In this document: in pieces, positions 45,005 through 52,749 of the stretch
Layout of the letters: each line of letters begins with the position of its first letter
How positions within the stretch are numbered: position 1 is the stretch's first letter
NCBI RefSeq assembly: GCF_028475105.1
Contig: NZ_CP116936.1
Span: forward strand, 5,393,501-5,457,500
DNA from: Micromonospora sp. LH3U1
GTDB lineage: Bacteria > Actinomycetota > Actinomycetes > Mycobacteriales > Micromonosporaceae
Reading direction: 5' to 3'
DNA: 64,000 nt
Position numbers and translations under genes: made by a program
Notes under the pieces: generated by a model
What the model saw: only the letters and a program-made list of their open reading frames with translations
The model's database searches: none
What the model was told of the DNA's origin: nothing

Positions 45005-45246
45005 CAGCGGCCACCCCGCTTCTTCGTCATCTGGTAGACCAGCGTCGTGGTGGCGACGCCGAGCAGGATGTACGCCAGTTGCAGCCAGTAGTAGCGCGGG
45101 AACCCGAAGACCCGGGGCGAGTCGCCATTGAAGAAGACCGGGATCAGCGGCACCACGATGGGGATGAAGAGCAACCAGTTCCAGGGGCTGTGGTCCTTAG
45201 CCCTGGTCGGCGCCGTGGTGGGCGCCTCCGGTTCCGGTGCAGCCAT
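45004..45246 (-). CDS. DUF3311 small membrane partner of the permease, 80 aa
   Basis: Two membrane segments, with PWNWLLFIPIVVPLIPVFFN and FPRYYWLQLAYILLGVATTTLVYQ, the DUF3311 hallmark. This family is nearly always coupled to MctP/SSS permeases and likely assists them, as YjcH does for ActP. ATG 45246 is preceded by CGGAGG. Confidence 0.9.
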   Translation of the reverse strand: MAAPEPEAPTTAPTRAKDHSPWNWLLFIPIVVPLIPVFFNGDSPRVFGFPRYYWLQLAYILLGVATTTLVYQMTKKRGGR

Positions 45247-45302
45247 CTGACACACCTCCGGGGAGTCGTGACTCTCGATGTAACGGCCGGAGGCTACGAC
45301 TT

Positions 45303-45318
45303 TGTGACGGCCGTCACG
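45303..45318. promoter_or_regulatory. Crp-like site upstream of the DUF3311-permease operon
   Basis: TGTGACGGCCGTCACG contains a perfect 14-bp palindrome GTGACGGCCGTCAC and fits TGTGA-n6-TCACA but for the last base. A possible -10 TTACAT (45278-45283, reverse strand) would place its centre near -40. Confidence 0.6.
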
Positions 45319-45411
45319 CGACCCGCGCGGAGGGTGCTGCGCCGAACGGCCGACCGGCTGCGCCAAACGGCGCGGCCGACCAGCCGGGCAGGTGATCTCA
45401 GATGCGCCGGC

Positions 45412-46551
45412 TCAGAGCGCGGCGAGGTGGGCGGTGTCGTTGACCGTGCGGACGGCGACGCCGCCGTCGGGCCACATGTCGAGCACCGAGATGCCGGCCG
45501 CGTCCAGGAAGAGCCGATGCAGGAACCCGTCGCCGGCGGCGAGCGCGTCGCGCAGCACCAGCTTGATCGGCGAGACGTGCGAGACGACCACCACGGTCTC
45601 CCCGGGGTACGCGGTGAGGAGCCCCGCTATGACGCGGTGTGCGCGTTCGGCGACGTGGGTGAACGACTCCCCGCCCGGCGGGGCGATCCGGGGTGAGGCG
45701 AGCCAGGCGTCCATCTCCCCCGGCCACTGCTGGCGTACCTCGGTGAAGGTACGCCCCTCCCACTGGCCGAAGTCGCACTCGATCAGGTCGTCCTCGGTGC
45801 GGACCGGCACGTCACCGAGCGCCCCGGCGATCGCCGCCGCGGTGGTCGTACACCGGGACAGCGGTGAGCTGAGCACGGCCGCGACGGAGGGTGCCAGCGC
45901 GGCCACCCGAGCACCGGTGGCCCGGGCCTGGGCCCGGCCAGTCGCGGAGAGCGGCACGTCGCCGCGGCCGGAGTAGCGGCGCTGCTCGGTGTACTCGGTT
46001 TCGCCGTGCCGGACCAGGATCAGGCGCGTGGCGGTGAAGCTCGGCCGCGGCTCCCACGAGGCCGGCGCGGTCGCCGGGTCGCTGCCGGTCGCGGGCGTCG
46101 CCGGGGGCTGACCCGTGGCCGGCGTTGCCGGAGGGCGACCGGCGGCGGCGTCCATGGCGGCGTTGGCGAGCGCGTCGGCGTGCCGGTTCTCCTCGCGGGG
46201 GATCCAGGTGAACCGGACCGCCGTGAACCGGCCCACCAGCCCGGCGGCCTGGGCGGCGAGGGGTCGCAGGCCGGGGTGCTTGATCTGCCACCGGCCGCAC
46301 ATCTGCTCGACCACCAGCTTGGAGTCCATCCGGACGTCCACCTCGGCGGCACCCAGCTCGGCGGCGGCGGTCAGCCCGGCGATCAGCCCTTGGTACTCGG
46401 CGACGTTGTTGGTCGCCGTGCCCAGCGACTCGGCGCGCTCGGCGAGCACCTCACCGGTCTGCGGGTCGCGCACCACAGCGCCGTAGCCGGCGGGGCCGGG
46501 GTTGCCCCGGGATCCGCCGTCGGCCTCGACGGCGACCACGCGCGGCGCCAC
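45412..46551 (-). CDS. Bifunctional RNase H / acid phosphatase, 379 aa
   Basis: The homologue of M. tuberculosis Rv2228c. The N-terminal 135 residues are RNase HI: VEADGGSRGNPGPAGYG, the Glu in NNVAEYQGLIAGL, the Asp in RMDSKLVVEQM and ENRHADALANAAMD, so the DEDD set is complete. After a Pro/Ala linker comes a CobC-type histidine phosphatase with LILVRHGETEYT (RHG) and VVSHVSPIKLVLRDA for the second His. The linker has repeated TPATGQPPATPATG units. In relatives the phosphatase half acts on alpha-ribazole phosphate. Third gene of the Nif3 operon, three bases after the zinc-ribbon gene. Confidence 0.95.
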   Translation of the reverse strand: MAPRVVAVEADGGSRGNPGPAGYGAVVRDPQTGEVLAERAESLGTATNNVAEYQGLIAGLTAAAELGAAEVDVRMDSKLVVEQMCGRWQIKHPGLRPLAAQAAGLVGRFTAVRFTWIPREENRHADALANAAMDAAAGRPPATPATGQPPATPATGSDPATAPASWEPRPSFTATRLILVRHGETEYTEQRRYSGRGDVPLSATGRAQARATGARVAALAPSVAAVLSSPLSRCTTTAAAIAGALGDVPVRTEDDLIECDFGQWEGRTFTEVRQQWPGEMDAWLASPRIAPPGGESFTHVAERAHRVIAGLLTAYPGETVVVVSHVSPIKLVLRDALAAGDGFLHRLFLDAAGISVLDMWPDGGVAVRTVNDTAHLAAL

Positions 46552-46554
46552 GAC

Positions 46555-47292
46555 CTACAGACCCGACTCGTTGGTGCGGACCATGATCCGTCGGCAGTCC
46601 TCGCAGCGGACCACGTCGTCCGGGGCGGCTTTGCGGATCCGGGCCAGGTCGGCACCGGACAGCTCCAGCCGGCACCCACCGCAGCGGTGCGCCGTGAGGA
46701 GCGCGGCACCCAGGCCGGTATCCGCGCGGATCTTGTCGTAGAGGGTGACCAGGTCGCTCGGGAGATCGGCGGCGAGCGGCTGACGGGCCCCCCGCTTGAA
46801 CTCCTCGTCCTTGGCGATCTCGGCCATCGCCTCGTCGCGGCGCTGCTCGGTCGCGGCCCGCTTGTCCCGGGTGTCGGCCAGCCGCTGCTCCACGCCGTCC
46901 AGTACGCCCTGCGCGGTCTCCCGCTGCTCCATCAGCTCCAGCTCGGCGTCCTCCAGGTCGCCCTGGCGCCGGTTCAGCGAGACCAGTTCGTGCTGGAGCG
47001 CCTCCAACTCCCGGGCCGGTCCGGTGCCGGCCGCCAGCCGGTTCTCGTCCTTCTCCTTACGGGCCCGGACCTGCTCGACGTCCTTCTCCAACCGGGCGAT
47101 GTCCCGGTCCAGGTCGTCGACCGCCACCTGGGCGCGGACCCGCTCGTCCTCCAGCGACGACAACTCCCGGGCCAGCGACTCCAGCTCGGCCCGCTCGGCA
47201 AGCGTTCGCCGACGGTGGGCGAGCTGTGCGAGGTTGGTGTCGATCGCCTGGAGGTCGAGCAGGCGGCGCTGCACCTGAGGGTCAGCCTTCAC
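46555..47292 (-). CDS. C4-type zinc-ribbon coiled-coil protein, 245 aa
   Basis: Homologue of Rv2229c. Residues 1-185 are a long coiled coil of heptads rich in Glu, Arg and Leu; the end has two CxxC pairs, RCGGCRLELSG and VRCEDCRRIM, a zinc ribbon. Function unknown; structural relatives bind nucleic acid. GTG 47292 follows AAGGAG. The gene starts 11 bases inside the end of the Nif3 gene. Conserved neighbour of RNase H/phosphatase in actinobacteria. Confidence 0.92.
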   Translation of the reverse strand: MKADPQVQRRLLDLQAIDTNLAQLAHRRRTLAERAELESLARELSSLEDERVRAQVAVDDLDRDIARLEKDVEQVRARKEKDENRLAAGTGPARELEALQHELVSLNRRQGDLEDAELELMEQRETAQGVLDGVEQRLADTRDKRAATEQRRDEAMAEIAKDEEFKRGARQPLAADLPSDLVTLYDKIRADTGLGAALLTAHRCGGCRLELSGADLARIRKAAPDDVVRCEDCRRIMVRTNESGL

Positions 47293-48154
47293 GGTCGGGC
47301 TCCTTGTCGTCCACAACTGGTGCGGCGGCGTGCACGGTCCACGGGTCGGTGTCCAGGTCGGACACCAGCGTCTCGACGCCCAGCGCCTCCCGGAGGAGGG
47401 CGGCCAGGTCGTCCAGCCACGGTCGTTCGGTCGCCCAGTGGGCGGCGTCGATCAGGGCGGGACCATCGGCGGCGAGGTGCTCGCCGGCCGGGTGGTGCCG
47501 CAGGTCGGCGGTGAGGAACGCGTCCACCCCGGCGGCGGTCGCGGCGCCGAGGAAGCTGTCCCCCGACCCGCCGCTGACGGCGAGGGTACGAACCATACGC
47601 CCGGGGTCCCCCGCGGCGCGAACTCCCCAGGACGTGACGGGGAGCACGGCGGCGGCGTGCCGGGTCAGCTCGGCGAGGGTCATCGGCCGGGGTAGCTCGC
47701 CGACCCGACCGAAACCCCGGTCGTCGCCGTGAGCGGGTGAGCCGGGCGCGGGTCGCTGCAGTGGGCGCAGCCCGGTGAGCCCGAATCGGGCGGCCAGGGC
47801 GTCGGAGACGCCCGGGGAGGCCACGTCGGCGTTGGTGTGTGCCGCGTAGAGCGCCACCCCGGCCCGGATCAGCTGGTGGATGATCCGGCCTTTGAAGGTC
47901 GTCGGCGCGACCGACGAGACCCCGCGAAGCAGCAGCGGGTGATGCGAAACGATCATGTCCACATCGGCGGCCAGCGCCTCGGCGACCGTCTCGGGCACCA
48001 CGTCGACCACACAGAGCACCCGGCGGACCGGCGCGGCCGGCTCGCCGAGCACCAGGCCCACCCGGTCCCACTCCTCCGCCCAGACCGGCGGATAGCGCCG
48101 CTCCAGCTCGGCCACCACGTCGATCACCGTGGGGGCGGATCCGCTTATGCTCAC
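47282..48154 (-). CDS. Nif3-like dinuclear metal centre protein, 290 aa
   Basis: Homologue of Rv2230c, a GTP cyclohydrolase I type 2-like protein. Metal ligands: Asp in EEWDRVGLVLG, His-His in IVSHHPLLLRG, His in AAHTNADVA, and a late His-Glu pair region (FLTADLRHHPAGEHLAADGPALIDAAHWATE). Exact role unknown. GTG 48154 has TAAGCT (48163-48168, reverse strand) eight bases upstream, so the three-gene operon is probably transcribed as a leaderless mRNA. Confidence 0.94.
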   Translation of the reverse strand: MSISGSAPTVIDVVAELERRYPPVWAEEWDRVGLVLGEPAAPVRRVLCVVDVVPETVAEALAADVDMIVSHHPLLLRGVSSVAPTTFKGRIIHQLIRAGVALYAAHTNADVASPGVSDALAARFGLTGLRPLQRPAPGSPAHGDDRGFGRVGELPRPMTLAELTRHAAAVLPVTSWGVRAAGDPGRMVRTLAVSGGSGDSFLGAATAAGVDAFLTADLRHHPAGEHLAADGPALIDAAHWATERPWLDDLAALLREALGVETLVSDLDTDPWTVHAAAPVVDDKEPDREG

Positions 48155-48236
48155 GGCGGGCCAGCTTACCGGCGTGAGGGCTGCCGGGCGGTGACGCCCG
48201 GCCCGGCCGCGTCGAGCGGAAGCCCCACCGGGAACG

Positions 48237-48809
48237 CTAGGCGGCGCTCCAGGAAACGGCGTGCAGCGCGGCCAGCGGCATCGCCCACGGGAAGGCGTGC
48301 AGGTGCTGCTCCCCTGTTCCCGGCGGATGCAGGGCGATCACGTCATCACCGAAGAGCACCGTGATGCCCCACTCGGCCAGCCGTGCCACCCCGGCACGAA
48401 ACGCCGGGTGACAGGCCATCGCGGCGTTCGTGTAGGGCACCGCCACGATGGGGACTCCCTTGCCCTGCGCCTCGACCAGCAGCCCGAGCGCGAGGGTGTC
48501 GGTGATCCCGACCGCCCACTTGTTGACCGTGTTGACGGTGGCCGGGCAGACGATCATGGCGTCGGCGGGCGGCAGGACGTCCGGGTCACCGGGGTTCTTG
48601 TAGTGCGTCCGCACCGGGTGGCCGGTCTGCCGCAGCAGGGCCGACTGGTCGACGAACTTGGCGCCGTCCGGCGTGGTGACCACGCAGACGTCCCAACCAT
48701 CCTGTTGGGCAAGGTCGACCAGACGGCCGACGTGCCGTGCCAGCGGCGAACCGCAGGCGATGACATAGAGCACCTCGCGGTGCCCGCTGGTGCGCGGTGA
48801 ACCGGCCAT
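48237..48809 (-). CDS. Flavoprotein (PPC decarboxylase-like), 190 aa
   Basis: A flavodoxin-like fold of the FMN-binding HFCD type: VLYVIACGSPLARHVGRLVDLA (the GS-loop), TTPDGAKFVD, IVCPATVNTVNKWAVGITDTLALGLL (PAxxNTxxK-like) and VPIVAVPYTNAAMACHPA, the PxM-like end. It could decarboxylate a peptidyl or pantothenoyl cysteine, or merely bind flavin. The ATG is 17 bases after the XRE gene; the third gene of the trio is divergent. Such flavoprotein/XRE pairs recur in actinobacteria, role unknown. Confidence 0.85.
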   Translation of the reverse strand: MAGSPRTSGHREVLYVIACGSPLARHVGRLVDLAQQDGWDVCVVTTPDGAKFVDQSALLRQTGHPVRTHYKNPGDPDVLPPADAMIVCPATVNTVNKWAVGITDTLALGLLVEAQGKGVPIVAVPYTNAAMACHPAFRAGVARLAEWGITVLFGDDVIALHPPGTGEQHLHAFPWAMPLAALHAVSWSAA

Positions 48810-48825
48810 CAAACCGGCTCCGCGC

Positions 48826-50055
48826 TCATACCCCTACTCCCATGTGCTCAGCCAACTCCGCTACCGGAGAAGGCGGCGCACCACGTGTGCGACGGAGGAT
48901 GTCCGACATCACCTCGTGCGCGATCGGCCGGCAGCGGATCTCCGACGGGGCGAGTCGATCACCTAGGAGCAGCATCTCGCCGGCGTTCGCCACGTCGCCT
49001 ATCTGGGCGTACCCGCGAGCGATGTCGAGCAGGTGGTGGGCGCGGCGTTCGGGCAGCAACGCGTTGAACGAGGGTTCCGCGATGCGCAGGTGGTGCACCT
49101 CCACGGCCCGACCCCCGTCACCCAGCTCCACCGCGGCAGCGGCCCGGTGCAGTTCGACATTGGTCGGGCCGAACGACGTCCAGTAGTGGTTGTAGTCGCC
49201 GCCGAGCAGCGTGGCGGCCTCCTGCGCACAGTTGATCAGGTCGTCGACGCTGGCGGAGTCGCCGATGCGGGACGCCGCCATCGCACCCTGGAGCAGCAGC
49301 ATCCCGTAGACGGAGAGCCGGGCCGCGGAAACCTCGTTGCTCCCGCCCGGTGCCAGGCGGTTGGCGATCTGAACGTTCAGCTCCAGCGCCGGACGGGCCC
49401 GACCCATCGCGACCAGGGCGTTGCACACCCGGGTGGTGGCGATGCCGGCCAGCAGTGGGTCGTCGGCCCGCTGGGCAACCGCCATCGACCGGTCCGCGGC
49501 CAACCAGGCGAGCTCGCACTCGCCGAGCTTGCGCAGCACCGAGGAGGCGATCTGGTAGACCTGCCCGAGAAGGTGGGCCGCCTCCGCGGCCTGCTCGCCG
49601 CCGTAGGCGGCGTCGGCCGCCTGGGCATCCCGGAGCAGCTTGGGTAGCGCCCGGGTGAGCATTCCGTAGCGGCCGTACTGGTAGGTGAGCCAGGCGTGGT
49701 TGACGGCCTTGCGCATGTCGTCGAGCGGCGGCGGGCACGGAGCCGCGTCGAAGTACGCGCTCATCGAGTCGTAGCGTTCCAGCGCCGCCCGGATCTCCTG
49801 CACCTCGACCTGGTCGATGCAGTTCAGCGCGTCGGTGCGGCGCTCCGGGTCCTTACCCATGAGGAGTTGCACGTCCATTTGGAGGATGTCGGCGATCTCG
49901 TACAGGACGGAGAACTTGTCCAACCGGCGGACGCCGCGTTCGACCTTGTCCACCCAGCTCTTCGACTTGCCCAGCCGGTCCGCGAAGACCTGCTGCGACA
50001 TCTTGCGTCGCCCCCGCCAATAGGCCACTCGCCGTCCTATGGGTAGCTCGTCCAT
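48826..50055 (-). CDS. XRE regulator with TPR-like C-terminal domain, 409 aa
   Basis: Residues 8-62: RRVAYWRGRRKMSQQVFADRLGKSKSWVDKVERGVRRLDKFSVL, a Cro/C1-type helix-turn-helix of the actinobacterial sort. Residues 90-400 are tandem helices resembling TPR repeats as in Rgg or PlcR proteins, which sense peptides or small ligands. ATG 50055 with GGAGG upstream. It shares a 250-base divergent region with the primase-like gene; two palindromes there are its likely operators. Confidence 0.85.
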   Translation of the reverse strand: MDELPIGRRVAYWRGRRKMSQQVFADRLGKSKSWVDKVERGVRRLDKFSVLYEIADILQMDVQLLMGKDPERRTDALNCIDQVEVQEIRAALERYDSMSAYFDAAPCPPPLDDMRKAVNHAWLTYQYGRYGMLTRALPKLLRDAQAADAAYGGEQAAEAAHLLGQVYQIASSVLRKLGECELAWLAADRSMAVAQRADDPLLAGIATTRVCNALVAMGRARPALELNVQIANRLAPGGSNEVSAARLSVYGMLLLQGAMAASRIGDSASVDDLINCAQEAATLLGGDYNHYWTSFGPTNVELHRAAAAVELGDGGRAVEVHHLRIAEPSFNALLPERRAHHLLDIARGYAQIGDVANAGEMLLLGDRLAPSEIRCRPIAHEVMSDILRRTRGAPPSPVAELAEHMGVGV

Positions 50056-50158
50056 CTCCCCATTCCTCCCCCTGCCGCCAGCGACCTATCGAGTCGGGGC
50101 GATGTCCACGGGTGCGGCAGCCTTCGTTCAGTTTCAGGTTTTCGCTGGTCGCACAGGA

Positions 50159-50209
50159 TGTACGTCAGCCGTACAGCCAGTCCTCGTACTTTTCGTGCAA
50201 GTTGCACGA
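50159..50209. promoter_or_regulatory. Two inverted repeats between XRE and primase-like genes
   Basis: TGTACG-TCAGC-CGTACA (50159-50175) and the perfect 8-1-8 palindrome TCGTGCAAGTTGCACGA (50193-50209). They sit midway between the divergent starts (50055 and 50306), where an autoregulator would bind. Confidence 0.6.
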
Positions 50210-50305
50210 GCCGTTCGTCAACCTCAACGATTGTGGGTTACGGCAGTGACGGTGCTCGACATGCGACCTGGCGACCGCCGGGCCCGACGAGGGGAGATGG
50301 CACAC

Positions 50306-50977
50306 ATGTGGGGGAACGTCGGACCGCGCGTGGCCGAACTGTCGCCGCTGGAACGGGTCCGGCTGCGCCGGGTCGCCATGCGGTACGCCGCACACGGGTG
50401 GGAGGTGACTCCGGGTGCCTGCCTGGCCCGCAGCCGCTTCGTCTGCGGCCGGGCCGGCTGTCCCACTGTGGGCTGCCACCCCGCCCTGGAAAACTGGGAG
50501 TTCGCTGCCAGCGCCGACCCGTCCCGGGTGGCCACCTGGTGGCGGAACCGCCCACACGGGGTGCTGCTGCCCACCGGGCGGGCCTTCGACGTGCTGGAGG
50601 TGCCGGCCCACCTCGGCCGACACGTGCTCGACGCGGTGCAGATCCACCCGGCCGGCACCGGCGTACGCGGGCCGGTGCTGGTCACTCCCACCGGGCGGTG
50701 GATGTTCCTGGTCCGCCCCGGCGACCCGCTCCGACCGGAGCTGGAGCACTGCTTCCACGTGGTCCGGCACGGGCCGGGCTCGTGGATCCCCGCGCCGCCC
50801 ACCCGGCTGCCGGAGGGAACGGTCCGCTGGGCGGTCGCTCCCGAGCAGGCCCGCTGGCAACTTCCGGATTCGTACCTGGTGCAGAACACGTTGATCGGGG
50901 CGCTGCGCGCCAGCGGGGTGACGCTCGCCCCCGACCTGCTCCCCGGTCACCTGCCACTGCCCCGACGAGGCATGTGA
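50306..50977 (+). CDS. Bifunctional primase/polymerase N-terminal-like protein, probably degenerate, 223 aa
   Basis: The order YAAHGWEVTPGACL, CGRAGCPTVGCHPALENWEF, WWRNRPHGVLLPTGRAFDVLEVP and TPTGRWMFLV matches the prim-pol (archaeo-eukaryotic primase) N-terminal domain used in phage and plasmid primases. The Cys/His group is zinc-binding. However, the catalytic first motif, normally hDhDh, reads FDVLEVP, and no clear SxH motif follows, so primase or polymerase activity is unlikely. Two ATGs are in frame; 50306 is chosen since GGGGAG is nine bases upstream. Divergent from the XRE gene. Confidence 0.7.
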   Translation: MWGNVGPRVAELSPLERVRLRRVAMRYAAHGWEVTPGACLARSRFVCGRAGCPTVGCHPALENWEFAASADPSRVATWWRNRPHGVLLPTGRAFDVLEVPAHLGRHVLDAVQIHPAGTGVRGPVLVTPTGRWMFLVRPGDPLRPELEHCFHVVRHGPGSWIPAPPTRLPEGTVRWAVAPEQARWQLPDSYLVQNTLIGALRASGVTLAPDLLPGHLPLPRRGM

Positions 50978-51082
50978 GACAGGCCCGGTCGACGATTCCA
51001 TCCGGTGCCCGACAGCGTCGCCGGGGCGCCGGTCCTCGTTGACAGGGAGACGGCGCGAACGCGCGCCACGAACGGGGGAACG

Positions 51083-51244
51083 ATGTCCACCAACGACAGA
51101 GCGCCTCATCCCGGCGGCACCGAACCGCCCCGGCGCAGCCACCCACGGCACCGCTGGGCCGGCACCCGGCCCTCCGGCTCGCGCCCCGGCCGCCCACGCC
51201 CCACGGGCTCCCGCCCGGCCGGCACCAACCGCCCGCTCCGCTAG
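51083..51244 (+). CDS. Small Arg/Pro-rich open frame, 53 aa
   Basis: MSTNDRAPHPGGTEPPRRSH and more Arg/Pro/Gly to the end. GGGGGAAC precedes the ATG. Composition is low complexity and there is no relative I can name, so it may not be a gene. It follows the primase-like gene on the same strand. Confidence 0.3.
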   Translation: MSTNDRAPHPGGTEPPRRSHPRHRWAGTRPSGSRPGRPRPTGSRPAGTNRPLR

Positions 51245-51261
51245 TCCAGCCCCCTCACCCT

Positions 51262-51335
51262 CGCGATCTTGCACTTGCTGCCTCGACAATTCTCGTGAGA
51301 AGGGGCGAAAGAGCGACCGAAACTGCAAGATCGCG
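51262..51335. repeat. Dispersed hairpin element, copy F
   Basis: CGCGATCTTGCA (51262-51273) and TGCAAGATCGCG (51324-51335). The left part GCGATCTTGCACTTGCTGCC continuing TCGAC is identical to copy E for 25 bases, and GCGACCGAA near the right end is also identical; only the central 25 bases differ. Convergent junction of the 53-aa frame and ApbE gene. Confidence 0.85.
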
Positions 51336-51353
51336 GGCAGTACGCGGGGTTTG

Positions 51354-52124
51354 CTAGTCCGTTTGTGGGAGGTCGGTGGAGTAATGCTGGCGGGCGTTGT
51401 CGGTGATCACGGCGTACGTGTGGCCGTCGAGGCGGTCCAACCAACCGAGGCCGCTGGTGCCCATGGCCAGGGCGGCGGTGGCGTACGCGTCGGCCACCCC
51501 GAGGTCGGTGCCGACCACGGTCACCGAGCGCAACCCGGTGGCCGGGGCGCCCCGACGCGGATCCACCACGTGCCGGCCCCGTTCGTAGACGCCGGACGTG
51601 GCCACGGCCAGGTCGGTCCCGGCCAGCACCAGGCAGGTCGCCATCGGGTCCCACGGGTGTTGGATGCCGATCCGCCACGGCTCTCGCGACGGGGAGAGGC
51701 CACGCACCCGCACGTCGCCGCCAGCGTTCACGAAGTGGTTCGCCGCGCCAGCGGCGAGCAGCCGGTCCGAGGCGACCTGAGCCGCCCAGCCCTTGACGAA
51801 CCCGGACGGGTCGAGCCGGCCGGTGGCGTACGCGTCGAAGAACCCGTCGGTGGCGCCCCACAGGTCGGCGCAGGCCTCCAGCACGAACCGCAGGTCCGGT
51901 GACGCCTCGGAGAGCAACACCTCGCCCCGGTCGAAGCGGCACACCTCGCTGTCCGTCTTGTACGTACTGAACCGCGCGTCGACCGCACGCATCCAGGCGA
52001 AGACCTCATCGGCCAACTCGTGCAGGCGTTCCGGTGGCAGGTCGTCGGCGATGTCCAGGCTGATCGTCGTACCCATGATGTGTTCGACCCGGCGTAGCCC
52101 GGGTCGGGTCATCGCGGCCGGCAC
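51354..52124 (-). CDS. apbE: ApbE family FAD:protein FMN transferase, 256 aa
   Basis: Attaches FMN covalently to Thr in exported electron-transfer proteins. Motifs: RRVEHIMGTTISLDIAD at the start, GFVKGWAAQVASDRL, FVNAGGDVRVRG, ATSGVYERGRHVVDPRRGAP and the Mg/FAD motif DLGVADAYATAALAM. No lipoprotein signal peptide is visible, which is notable since many ApbE are extracytoplasmic; here it may act before export, or be a cytosolic type. GTG 52124 is preferred to ATG 52112 for the GAGG nine bases upstream. The very next gene upstream is the FMN-binding substrate. Confidence 0.93.
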   Translation of the reverse strand: MPAAMTRPGLRRVEHIMGTTISLDIADDLPPERLHELADEVFAWMRAVDARFSTYKTDSEVCRFDRGEVLLSEASPDLRFVLEACADLWGATDGFFDAYATGRLDPSGFVKGWAAQVASDRLLAAGAANHFVNAGGDVRVRGLSPSREPWRIGIQHPWDPMATCLVLAGTDLAVATSGVYERGRHVVDPRRGAPATGLRSVTVVGTDLGVADAYATAALAMGTSGLGWLDRLDGHTYAVITDNARQHYSTDLPQTD

Positions 52125-52125
52125 G

Positions 52126-52737
52126 TCAGAATGCCTCCTCGATCGCCGCCCGCAGGGACTGCTTGTAGGCGTTGCTGGTCGCGGTGGCACCGGAGACGGT
52201 GCTGAGGTTGGCGCTCTGCTTCGTCACCACCTCGCCGCCGGCACCCTCGTACTTGCGACGGACGTCGCTGCTGTGGAATTCGGACTCGCCCTCGTTGGGC
52301 ATCTGCACCGCGTTGGCCTCGATGATCCGGTTACCCGAGACCACGATCTGCACCTGCACCTCCCCGCGTTCGGCTCCGGTGTTGTCGACCGCCGTGACCG
52401 GTGGCCCGGTGAACCGGCGGGTCGTCGGCTGGGGTGCCTTGGTGGTGCGTGGCGCGCTGGGGGCCTTCGTGGTGGTGCTGGTGCCCGACGGGCGCGGGGT
52501 GCTCTTGGTCGGTTTGGGCGATGCGGGCGCCTTCCCGGTCACCGACGGCGTCGGTTCCGCCCCGGCCGGGTCGGCCCCGGGGGCGGCATTCGGGTCGACA
52601 TCCTGCGGGGTGGGGTTGACCGGCTGGGCGGTGGGCAGGTTCTGGGCGACCTGGTTGGTAGCCGGGGAGCCCTTGAACACCACCAGCGCGGTGGTGCTGG
52701 CGGCGAGGCCGGTGATCGCGAGCAACGCGCGACGCAT
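52126..52737 (-). CDS. Secreted FMN-binding domain protein, 203 aa
   Basis: A short signal or anchor (RRALLAITGLAASTTALVVF) leads a Pro/Thr/Lys-rich linker of about 75 residues and then an FMN-binding domain from about residue 115. The covalent attachment motif is present: STVSGATATSNAY, matching the [S/T]GA[T/S]xx[T/S] sequence that ApbE modifies at a Thr. It therefore should carry FMN outside the membrane and accept electrons from the flavocytochrome encoded just upstream. Stop and the ApbE GTG are one base apart. Confidence 0.93.
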   Translation of the reverse strand: MRRALLAITGLAASTTALVVFKGSPATNQVAQNLPTAQPVNPTPQDVDPNAAPGADPAGAEPTPSVTGKAPASPKPTKSTPRPSGTSTTTKAPSAPRTTKAPQPTTRRFTGPPVTAVDNTGAERGEVQVQIVVSGNRIIEANAVQMPNEGESEFHSSDVRRKYEGAGGEVVTKQSANLSTVSGATATSNAYKQSLRAAIEEAF

Positions 52738-52749
52738 GGGATGCCCTTC

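Noticed and set aside
51005..51082. An upstream extension of the 53-aa Arg/Pro-rich frame
   Set aside because: No ribosome site or conserved sequence; even the short form is doubtful.
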